Assembly (NCBI GenBank): GCA_013331265.1 | Contig: DUGS01000005.1 | Span: 1-12,419, forward strand | Length of the DNA: 12,419 nt | Reading direction: 5' to 3' | DNA from: Methanosarcina sp. | GTDB taxonomy: Archaea; Halobacteriota; Methanosarcinia; Methanosarcinales; Methanosarcinaceae | Shown: one piece after another, positions 1-5,529 of the stretch | Position numbering within the stretch: position 1 is the first letter of the stretch | Layout: each line of letters starts with the position of its first letter | Made by a program: the position numbers and the translations under genes | Notes under the pieces: generated by a model | Seen by the model: only the letters and a program-made list of their open reading frames with translations | Told to the model about the DNA's origin: nothing | Database searches by the model: none

Positions 1-558
1 ATAAGTCTCTTCTGGATAAGTCTCATTTACCGGCCCCGTTACCCCCATCCTCAAAGGAGCAGTGGCATCTATAATACTTTTTGCCCGCATATAGGCTGAG
101 AAGTACTCTATTCCCGCAGCTGCAAAGACGGCTGCACCTATTACTCCAATATATTTTTGCAGCAGGCTTATAATGGAGAGTTTATCTATCGAGTTTCTTG
201 GGGGGACAAGGACAATTAGCTTTTCCACTGATTCATAGATCTTAACCTGACGCCCTTTCTGGCTCCACTTTATCTGTTTAACCTTAATCAGGTCGGATTC
301 AACCAGAGAATCAAGATTGTATTTGACCGTTGTCAGAGGGAGCTTCAGCTCTTCTGCAATATTCGTTGCAGACATGCTTTTCTTCCCCAGGAGGTCAAGG
401 ATCTTCAATGAGGTTTCGTTGGAGAGGATCTGGGTAATTTTTCTTGAATCCCCGTTTACAGGGAGGACAAGCACCCTGTTATCCTGATCCCCAAGTCCAG
501 GTCCCCTGGGAGGTTCGCCAGTTTCAGACAAACCGTCTCGATCTTCAAGCCCGTTCAT
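1..558 (-). CDS. Membrane-anchored winged-helix (ArsR-like) transcriptional regulator, C-terminus cut off by window edge
   Basis: The frame is open for 186 codons from the ATG at 558 to base 1 and runs off the window, so the protein is partial at its C-terminus. Residues about 41-110 read as a winged helix-turn-helix (ITQILSNETSLKILDLLGKK, then SMSATNIAEELKLPLTTVKY as helix-turn-helix, then a basic wing with KGRQVKIYES). This is followed near residues 136-156 by a hydrophobic stretch (YIGVIGAAVFAAAGIEYFSA) that looks like one transmembrane helix. ArsR-like regulators with a C-terminal membrane segment are common in Methanosarcina; ligand and targets are unknown. I chose ATG 558 because an AGGA sits seven bases upstream; ATG 564, two codons earlier, is the alternative but leaves almost no spacing. 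A proline- and acid-rich N-terminal tail of about 35 residues precedes the DNA-binding domain. It is divergent from purP, so the two share a roughly 200-base promoter region. Confidence 0.85.
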   Translation of the reverse strand, partial: MNGLEDRDGLSETGEPPRGPGLGDQDNRVLVLPVNGDSRKITQILSNETSLKILDLLGKKSMSATNIAEELKLPLTTVKYNLDSLVESDLIKVKQIKWSQKGRQVKIYESVEKLIVLVPPRNSIDKLSIISLLQKYIGVIGAAVFAAAGIEYFSAYMRAKSIIDATAPLRMGVTGPVNETYPEETY

Positions 559-630
559 GCTCATTTCCTGAGTTAAAAACTTTTTTACCAGTATTTTTTG
601 ATTAAATTCTATAATGTACTTTACAACAAA

Positions 631-643
631 CTCAATATAAAGT
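631..643 (-). promoter_or_regulatory. Candidate TATA box for the left-edge regulator
   Basis: On the minus strand this reads actttatattgag, an archaeal TATA-like element. Initiation about 25 bases downstream would fall near 605-612 and give a leader of about 50 bases before the ATG at 558. This is inferred from position and composition only. Confidence 0.4.
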
Positions 644-680
644 TTTATTTTCTGAGCGTTATTATAGATCCACTACTATA

Positions 681-690
681 TTTATATATA
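681..690 (+). promoter_or_regulatory. purP: Candidate TATA box for purP
   Basis: The sequence tttatatata is the best archaeal TATA match upstream of purP. Transcription would start near 712-716, leaving a leader of about 43 bases. A second AT-rich stretch (cttaaatata around 708-717) could compete. The ribosome binding site before ATG 758 is weak (ggtag, nine bases upstream). Confidence 0.5.
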
Positions 691-757
691 GAATCCTGCC
701 CTTAAGCTTAAATATAGCATTGTATATTCTAATCTAAATTTTTCGCTGGTAGTAATC

Positions 758-1828
758 ATGATCACAAAACAGCAGGTTCTAGAATTTCTGAAAAATTACG
801 ATTTAGATAACATTACTATTGCAACAGTCTGTTCTCACTCAAGCCTCCAAATCTTTGACGGAGCACGAAAAGAAGGCTTCAGAACTCTTGGGATCTGCGT
901 TGGCAAGCCGCCCAAGTTCTATGAGGCATTTCCCAAAGCAAAACCTGATGAGTACCTCATTGTCGAGAGCTATGCGGACATAATGAACAAGGCTGAAGAG
1001 CTTAGAAAGAAAAATGTAATTATTATTCCTCACGGTTCATTTGTTGCGTATCTGGGTACAGAGAATTTCGCAGAGATGGCTGTACCTACCTTTGGGAACC
1101 GGGCTGTACTGGAGTGGGAATCGGATAGGGATAAAGAGCGGGAATGGCTGCTTGGTGCAGGCATCCATATGCCCAAAAAAATTGATGATCCTCATGATAT
1201 TAACGGACCTGTGATGGTCAAGTACAACGGGGCAAAAGGAGGAAAAGGCTTCTTCGTTGCAAAAACCTACGAAGAGTTCGAGGAACTGATAGACCACACC
1301 CAGAAGTATACAATTCAAGAATTCATTACCGGAACCCGCTACTACCTTCACTACTTCTACTCCCCAATAAAGAACGAAGGATATACCTTAAGCGAAGGCA
1401 GCCTTGAACTCCTGAGCATGGACCGCAGGGTAGAATCCAATGCAGACGAGATATTCAGGCTAGGTTCCCCGAGAGAACTCATAGAAGCAGGAATCCGCCC
1501 GACATACGTGGTTACTGGAAACGTGCCCCTCGTTGCAAGGGAGTCACTCCTGCCTCTGATCTTCTCTCTTGGAGAAAGAGTAGTCGAAGAGTCCCTCGGC
1601 CTTTTCGGAGGGATGATAGGAGCTTTCTGCCTTGAAACTGTGTTTACGGATGAGCTTAAAATTAAGGTATTTGAGATTTCTGCCCGGATAGTTGCAGGAA
1701 CAAACCTTTACATTTCAGGTTCTCCGTACGCGGATCTTATTCAGGAAGATCTCTCTACAGGCAGGAGAATAGCTCAGGAAATCAAAGAAGCGACCAGGAC
1801 AAACAAGCTGGATAAAATAATATCCTGA
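758..1828 (+). CDS. purP: FAICAR synthetase PurP (formate-dependent, archaeal purine synthesis)
   Basis: PurP ligates formate to AICAR using ATP, giving FAICAR for IMP synthesis, and so replaces the folate-dependent PurH transformylase step. It is a cytoplasmic ATP-grasp enzyme typical of archaea. The 356-residue length fits the family. Visible landmarks are the N-terminal substrate segment SHSSLQIFDGARKEGFRT (residues 26-43), the ATP-grasp glycine-rich loop KYNGAKGGKGFF (155-166), QEFITGTRYYLHYF (187-200) and the late metal-binding strand FEISARIVAGTN (305-316, with E306). The ATG at 758 directly precedes the conserved N-terminus, although its ribosome binding site is weak. The gene is transcribed alone: divergent from a winged-helix regulator upstream and convergent with another regulator downstream. 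Whether the upstream regulator controls purP cannot be told from sequence. Confidence 0.95.
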   Translation: MITKQQVLEFLKNYDLDNITIATVCSHSSLQIFDGARKEGFRTLGICVGKPPKFYEAFPKAKPDEYLIVESYADIMNKAEELRKKNVIIIPHGSFVAYLGTENFAEMAVPTFGNRAVLEWESDRDKEREWLLGAGIHMPKKIDDPHDINGPVMVKYNGAKGGKGFFVAKTYEEFEELIDHTQKYTIQEFITGTRYYLHYFYSPIKNEGYTLSEGSLELLSMDRRVESNADEIFRLGSPRELIEAGIRPTYVVTGNVPLVARESLLPLIFSLGERVVEESLGLFGGMIGAFCLETVFTDELKIKVFEISARIVAGTNLYISGSPYADLIQEDLSTGRRIAQEIKEATRTNKLDKIIS

Positions 1829-1848
1829 AGCTGCTCAGTATTCTGAAA

Positions 1849-1888
1849 CTGCTGAAATCCTCAGCAGCTTTCAGGAAATTAAATTTTT
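1849..1888 (+). terminator. Hairpin plus T-tract downstream of purP
   Basis: CTGCTGA (1849-1855) and TCAGCAG (1861-1867) form a perfect 7-bp stem with a 5-base loop, followed by a five-T run at 1884-1888. The outer arm AAGCTGCT (1828-1835), which begins in the stop codon, can instead pair with AGCAGCTT (1863-1870), so two mutually exclusive folds share the same 3' arm. This is a plausible transcript end for purP. Confidence 0.5.
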
Positions 1889-1899
1889 CATTGGAAAAT

Positions 1900-1946
1900 T
1901 CAGATTTGATTCTCAGGGAGAGAAGGCATTTTAAGATCTGATTTTT
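1900..1946. terminator. Second inverted repeat with T-tract in the convergent purP/regulator gap
   Basis: TCAGAT (1900-1905) and ATCTGA (1936-1941) are inverted, with a long 30-base loop, and are directly followed by five Ts. The element lies just beyond the end of the convergent regulator gene. It may be a backup terminator; the long loop makes it weak. Confidence 0.25.
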
Positions 1947-1956
1947 CCTGCTTTTC

Positions 1957-2823
1957 TCAGATAGAAGGTTTTTCGCAAATCAGGGTTCTTTCCATATCTG
2001 GGTCTTTTTCAGAGAGAAAGCAATTAGTTTCCTCCCTGAAGAGAGGTTTAGAAAGGCTCCTGTAGTACATAAAAAGCTCTTTACCCCACTCGATTGCCGC
2101 ACTTTCGGAACTTATTAGAAGGCTCCGGTCAAGTTTTCCTTTTTTATTGAGAAGCAATAATGCCATAAATATCTCGGTTACCGTAAGTGAGACTACGGAA
2201 GAAATGCCTTCATATATATAGATATTCGAGCTCTTCGGCAATAGTAAACCTTCGGCTTCAGAGTGAGAGATGAAAATTCGTTCAAAAAAGTTTTTTGAAA
2301 AAATAAAAGTGGAAGCTGTTCTTTTCTTCAAAAAATTCTGATCAACCCCTGAAAAAGAAGGCTGGAAAAAAGAAGAAAAATACATAATTTCTGTGGATTT
2401 ATTGAGGTAATTTATAAATTCTTCAGGGGGCTCAAACATCCTGTTAAGCTGAGGCTCAATCACTTTATATCGAGATAGCATTCCAAGTTTCAAACGCAAA
2501 AAAGAGGGAATCCCTGTAAGATCTTTCTGTGCCCAATAATCAAGATTATCTTCAAAAACCTCTAGAGTTCCCAGAAGGGGAACCATCTTTTCAGTGACAA
2601 TCGATCCAACTGTAGAAAGCCTGTAATTTTTACTTTCCTGCTTAATCAGTCCCTTTTCGGTCAGTTTTTTGATCTGAGGAAGAACTGCAGTACATGAAGA
2701 ACCCAAAAATTCTGTGATTTCCTCAATATTCTTTGACCCGTCCCTGAGAAAAAGCAGAATTTTTCTTCGTTTATCTGACCTAAAAAGCAAATCTATCAGC
2801 ACAGCTTTCTGAAGAGAATCCAT
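1957..2823 (-). CDS. FilR1/Msr-family winged-helix transcriptional regulator (former DUF1724)
   Basis: The 288-residue protein has the layout of the methanogen FilR1/Msr regulators: an N-terminal winged helix-turn-helix (residues about 7-80, with SDKRRKILLFLRDG then EEITEFLGSSCTAVLPQIKK), a linker hallmark DYWAQKDLTGIPSFLRLKLG (95-114), and a C-terminal ligand or partner domain ending in AAIEWGKELFMYYRS (242-256). In Methanosarcina, relatives called Msr control methyltransferase genes for methylated substrates, and FilR1 of Methanothrix acts in growth and filament control. No methyltransferase or corrinoid gene lies next to this one, so it acts at a distance or on itself. The ATG at 2823 follows a G-rich stretch (ggtggtgggtaggt) that offers only a partial Shine-Dalgarno match. 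The specific target is not predictable from sequence. Confidence 0.85.
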   Translation of the reverse strand: MDSLQKAVLIDLLFRSDKRRKILLFLRDGSKNIEEITEFLGSSCTAVLPQIKKLTEKGLIKQESKNYRLSTVGSIVTEKMVPLLGTLEVFEDNLDYWAQKDLTGIPSFLRLKLGMLSRYKVIEPQLNRMFEPPEEFINYLNKSTEIMYFSSFFQPSFSGVDQNFLKKRTASTFIFSKNFFERIFISHSEAEGLLLPKSSNIYIYEGISSVVSLTVTEIFMALLLLNKKGKLDRSLLISSESAAIEWGKELFMYYRSLSKPLFREETNCFLSEKDPDMERTLICEKPSI

Positions 2824-2858
2824 ACCTACCCACCACCATATTCTAGCAAATATATTAA

Positions 2859-2878
2859 CGATTATATGATATTAATCG
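2859..2878. promoter_or_regulatory. Palindrome over the regulator promoter, candidate autoregulatory operator
   Basis: CGATTA (2859-2864) and TAATCG (2873-2878) are perfect inverted 6-bp arms around an 8-base AT spacer, and ATATgATAT inside the spacer is itself symmetric. The element begins 36 bases upstream of the regulator ATG. On the minus strand it includes TATA-like sequence (catataatc, ttaatatatt), so a bound dimer would be expected to affect transcription of the regulator gene. Function is inferred from position and symmetry. Confidence 0.4.
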
Positions 2879-3050
2879 ATTCATATCAAGGCATCAAAAC
2901 CTGCTTCGACCTATTCTCTGAACCCAGACGCAGCGGTTCCTTTTTGATTTATAACTCCCCTTTAAATAAGATCTATCAACTGCAAGATTTCTCCCTTATG
3001 CTGCAGCTGGTTAAGATGATTTTACACAGATTGCTTTACATAAACAGTAG

Positions 3051-3075
3051 TGCAGATTTACACATAAAGTCTGCA
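3051..3075 (+). repeat. Stable hairpin inside the regulator/ATPase gap
   Basis: TGCAGATTT (3051-3059) pairs with AAGTCTGCA (3067-3075) around a 7-base loop: nine pairs with one G-U wobble in RNA. It sits far from both flanking genes, so it is not an obvious terminator or leader of either. It could end a short unannotated transcript. Confidence 0.45.
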
Positions 3076-3197
3076 TAACTTATCATTTATTCCACGAATA
3101 AATAAACGTTTCTATTCAGAGAAGACATACGCAGAACTATTCTTCATACCTGAGTATTTTTCTAAAGAAACGAGGCATAAAAAGAGAAAGGTAATTT

Positions 3198-3246
3198 AAA
3201 AAATAATAAAAAACAATAATACAATAGCAAAAAATATACTAAAAAA
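3198..3246 (+). other. Helically phased A6 tracts, likely intrinsic DNA bend
   Basis: Runs of six A start at 3198, 3208, 3229 and 3241, giving spacings of 10, 21 and 12 bases, close to one or two helical turns. Such phasing is known to bend DNA. The bend would lie about 165-215 bases upstream of the HerA-like gene. Confidence 0.4.
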
Positions 3247-3374
3247 TATAACCAAAAGTAATGAAATTGATACTCAAAGCAAAATCCAAAACCAGATTAA
3301 ATAGAAACCTGAAACGGAAATTAAAATCTGAAAAACTTAAAAATTAAGACTTTTATTTTACCCAATCTGAATAA

Positions 3375-3385
3375 ATTATTATAAG
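3375..3385 (+). promoter_or_regulatory. Candidate TATA box for the HerA-like gene
   Basis: The sequence attattataag lies about 30 bases before ATG 3411. A start about 25 bases downstream would give a leader of only a few bases. This fits the absence of a properly spaced ribosome binding site (aagg directly abuts the ATG), so the mRNA may be nearly leaderless. Confidence 0.45.
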
Positions 3386-3410
3386 TAGTTTTCAGCCAGA
3401 TACAATAAGG

Positions 3411-4703
3411 ATGCCTGAAAGAAAGAATAAAGATTTCAGACCCACTTTTGGGGGAAAATTAGGCGTGACATTACGCGTGCTTGGAAACGAAGAAAATGCT
3501 GGAGAGGGGCTCCTGTTTCTTGGCAACTATATGGCGCTTGACCATTCAAAGGGGGCTGACGTTTATCTGGATGCCCTGAAGCCTCATGCCGCTTTGATCT
3601 GCGGAAAAAGAGGGTACGGAAAGTCCTATACAATGGGCTGCATGCTGGAAGAGCTTGCTTTTCTTCCTGAGCCCATTAAAGGGAAACTTGCATCCCTCGT
3701 TATCGATACCATGGGGATTTTCTGGACAATGACAAAGCCAAACTTATCCGAAGCAGAAAGACTGAAAAGCTGGGAACTCGCCCCTGCCGGAGTCGAAACT
3801 GATGTATTCGTGCCAGCAGGAAAGGTTGACGCCTATAAAAAGCGAAACATAGAGATAAAGCCCTTTTCGATTTCAATCAGGGAGCTATCAGGCAGCCAGT
3901 GGTGCAGGGTCCTCAAAATTGAAGAGGTTTCTCCGCCTGGAATTCTTCTTGTAAGGACTATCGAATCCCTCAGGGAGAAAGGCGAGCCATATTCTTTTGA
4001 AGATATTATCAGCGAGATATTCCTGGACACGCGTTCTGACCCGGCATCAAAAGGAGCTGCTGAAAATTATTTGAGGGCTGTAAAATCATGGGGCCTCTTT
4101 TCAAAAGAAGGGACGCCTCTATCTGAACTGATATCAGGAGGCAGGACAACAATCCTTGATGTAAGTACTCTTGAAAACGAAAATGTCTGCGCTGCAGCAG
4201 TATCAATTCTTGCAGGCAGGCTTTATGCGGAACGGCTTGAGGCAAGAAGAATCTATGAAAAGAAACAGATGGGAGAAATGACAGAAGACAAAGAATTTCC
4301 CATGGTCTGGCTGTTTATAGATGAAGCCCATATTTTCGTGCCTGCGAAGACAGAAAGCCTTGCTTCTGAGGTGCTTATCAACCGCTGCCTCAGGCAGGGC
4401 AGGCAGCCCGGGCTCTCCCTTGTACTGGCAACCCAGAGGCCTGCAAGCCTTCACCCCGATGTTGTTTCACAGAGCGACCTCCTCATCTGCCACCGCCTCA
4501 CCTCAAGTGATGATATACTCGCCCTTGAGACTTCAAGACCTCTTTATATGCAGGAAAGCCTCAGGGCTTACCTGAAGAAAATGGGGAGTGAAAGAGGAGC
4601 TGCATTGATAGTAGATGACCACTCAGAATCTGTCCATATGGTCCGCATACGCCCGAGGAGGAGCTGGCATGGAGGAGGAGAACCAAGCGCCCTTGAACCC
4701 TGA
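3411..4703 (+). CDS. HerA-like hexameric ATPase (FtsK/HerA superfamily), orphan
   Basis: This 430-residue P-loop protein belongs to the FtsK/HerA group, hexameric motors that move DNA. Walker A is GKRGYGKS (65-72); Walker B is VWLFIDEAH (299-307), with acidic D304-E305; the sensor-like LATQRP is at 339-344, preceded by RQGRQPG (328-334), which probably supplies arginine-finger contacts. The region before Walker A (about 60 residues) would hold a short version of the HAS-type barrel. Classical HerA works with the nuclease NurA and lies beside Mre11-Rad50; none of those genes is here, so this is better described as a HerA-like ATPase of unknown partner. A basic, glycine-rich C-terminal tail follows residue 410. 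It looks monocistronic with an almost leaderless mRNA. Another role, such as protein or pilus transport, is possible for this superfamily but less likely. Confidence 0.85.
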   Translation: MPERKNKDFRPTFGGKLGVTLRVLGNEENAGEGLLFLGNYMALDHSKGADVYLDALKPHAALICGKRGYGKSYTMGCMLEELAFLPEPIKGKLASLVIDTMGIFWTMTKPNLSEAERLKSWELAPAGVETDVFVPAGKVDAYKKRNIEIKPFSISIRELSGSQWCRVLKIEEVSPPGILLVRTIESLREKGEPYSFEDIISEIFLDTRSDPASKGAAENYLRAVKSWGLFSKEGTPLSELISGGRTTILDVSTLENENVCAAAVSILAGRLYAERLEARRIYEKKQMGEMTEDKEFPMVWLFIDEAHIFVPAKTESLASEVLINRCLRQGRQPGLSLVLATQRPASLHPDVVSQSDLLICHRLTSSDDILALETSRPLYMQESLRAYLKKMGSERGAALIVDDHSESVHMVRIRPRRSWHGGGEPSALEP

Positions 4704-4746
4704 AGAGGAAAAAGAAGAAACAAAAACTCAATACCGGAGCAATTAA
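4669..4746 (+). CDS. Possible 25-residue acidic peptide overlapping the end of the HerA-like gene
   Basis: An ATG at 4669 opens a 25-codon frame, in the +1 frame relative to the ATPase gene, ending with TAA at 4744-4746. The peptide is very acidic and polar, beginning MEEENQAP and containing EEEKEE. A strong Shine-Dalgarno-like gaggaggag ends six bases upstream of the ATG, much better than the start signal of the ATPase gene itself. The frame overlaps the ATPase by 35 bases. It could be a translationally coupled small protein, the remnant of an alternative acidic tail reached by frameshifting, or chance in a GAG-rich segment. Length alone cannot decide. Confidence 0.2.
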   Translation: MEEENQAPLNPEEEKEETKTQYRSN

Positions 4747-4840
4747 ATGAAGGCAGAGCATATTGTTTTTTAAAGTTTTCCTGGAAAAAGACGTAAGATG
4801 TTGGGAATTGTCAACCAATTTTATAGCCTATCAGAAAATA

Positions 4841-4850
4841 ATTTAAATAT
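4841..4850 (+). promoter_or_regulatory. Candidate TATA box for leuD-leuB
   Basis: The sequence atttaaatat is a good archaeal TATA match. The predicted start near 4872 would give a leader of about 70 bases before leuD. Upstream, a six-T run at 4766-4771 may end the HerA-like transcript. Confidence 0.5.
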
Positions 4851-4868
4851 TACCTGTTATACTTCAAC

Positions 4869-4915
4869 CCTGTGAGTTTAGCTGAGTTACAGGCTGTGAG
4901 CATTTTATCAACAGC
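4869..4915 (+). promoter_or_regulatory. Two adjacent inverted repeats at the start and leader of leuD
   Basis: CCTGTGA (4869-4875) pairs with TTACAGG (4887-4893), allowing one G-U, and GCTGT (4893-4897) pairs with ACAGC (4911-4915). The word CTGTGAG occurs twice (4870-4876 and 4894-4900). The pair lies at the predicted transcription start and in the 5' leader, so it could be an operator or an RNA structure. No known riboswitch is recognised. Confidence 0.3.
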
Positions 4916-4945
4916 ACTTAATTACAGCAAATTACTGGTGATTTC

Positions 4946-5434
4946 ATGAAAGGAAGAGCCTGGAAATTTGGAGATGACGTGGATACGGACGCAGTAATTC
5001 CCGGGAGGTACCTGATTTTCAATACCCCGGAAGAGCTTGCGAAGTATACTTTTGAAGGCGTGCGCCCTGATTTTGCAAAAAATGTTCATGAAAATGATAT
5101 CGTGGTCGCAGGAAGCAATTTTGGCTGCGGGTCCTCACGCGAACACGCACCTCTTGCCCTTAAAGGGTCAAAGGTATCCTGTGTGATCGCAAAGTCTTTT
5201 GCAAGGATCTTTTTCAGGAACGCAATCAATATCGGAGTCCCGGTCCTTGAATGCCCTGAAACGGACAGAATCGATGACGGAGACGAACTTGAAATAGACC
5301 TTTCAACAGGGGTCATTCAGAACAAAACAAAAGGAGAGACCTATCAGGCAACCCCCCTCCCGGATTTCGTCCGTGAGATCGTGGATGAGGGAGGGCTTAT
5401 AGAGTATGCCCGGAAACTGGTCTCTGAACGTTAA
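4946..5434 (+). CDS. leuD: 3-isopropylmalate dehydratase small subunit (LeuD type)
   Basis: This is the swivelling small subunit of an aconitase-family hydro-lyase, which isomerises 2-isopropylmalate to 3-isopropylmalate when joined to the iron-sulfur large subunit. The 162-residue size fits the archaeal stand-alone small subunit. Visible motifs are GDDVDTDAVIPGRYL (9-23), the substrate loop YLIF (22-25), NFGCGSSREHAPL (58-70) and IAKSFARIFFRNAINIG (81-97). In Methanocaldococcus the coenzyme B homoaconitase subunit carries a YLRT loop, while the isopropylmalate type carries a hydrophobic one; YLIF here favours the leucine (and citramalate/isoleucine) role. GGTGAT at 4937-4942 supports ATG 4946. 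The large subunit gene is not in the window and must be elsewhere. leuB follows after 95 bases. A role in coenzyme B synthesis is the main alternative. Confidence 0.87.
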   Translation: MKGRAWKFGDDVDTDAVIPGRYLIFNTPEELAKYTFEGVRPDFAKNVHENDIVVAGSNFGCGSSREHAPLALKGSKVSCVIAKSFARIFFRNAINIGVPVLECPETDRIDDGDELEIDLSTGVIQNKTKGETYQATPLPDFVREIVDEGGLIEYARKLVSER

Positions 5435-5492
5435 AAAACAGGAAAACTGTCAATAGACAGATCACGCCCACGTTTGACATCTCACAGTAAAA

Positions 5493-5506
5493 AGGCAACT
5501 TTGCCT
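5493..5506 (+). repeat. Small hairpin between leuD and leuB
   Basis: AGGCAA (5493-5498) and TTGCCT (5501-5506) are perfectly inverted around CT, ten bases before the leuB ribosome binding site. There is no following T-run, so it is more likely an mRNA processing or stability element than a terminator. Confidence 0.35.
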
Positions 5507-5529
5507 GTAAATTAGAAAGGAGTACAAAC

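Larger units (their letters stand above)
2879..3410. other. AT-rich intergenic region with no convincing gene
   Basis: This stretch separates the divergent FilR1/Msr-type regulator and the HerA-like ATPase. A 70-codon open frame at 2866-3078 has no ribosome binding site, overlaps the palindrome and has no recognisable domain, so I do not call it a gene. From about 3180 to 3350 the plus strand is dominated by A, with few G or C. The region holds a stable hairpin (3051-3075), phased A-tracts and the promoter of the ATPase. A small RNA starting near 2950-2980 (tttataactccc and ctttaaataag are TATA-like) and ending at the hairpin is possible but unproven. Confidence 0.5.

Noticed and set aside
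2866..3078. 70-codon open frame on the plus strand in the regulator/ATPase gap
   Set aside because: It has no ribosome binding site, starts inside the regulator promoter palindrome, has no domain-like pattern and ends in a hairpin; probably a chance frame.
4321..4575. 84-codon plus-strand frame inside the HerA-like gene
   Set aside because: It overlaps the conserved Walker B and sensor region of the ATPase in another phase and has no start signal.
3411..4703. A defence island around the HerA-like ATPase
   Set aside because: No nuclease, Sir2, DUF4297, toxin or mobile-element gene is adjacent; the neighbours are a regulator and leuD-leuB.
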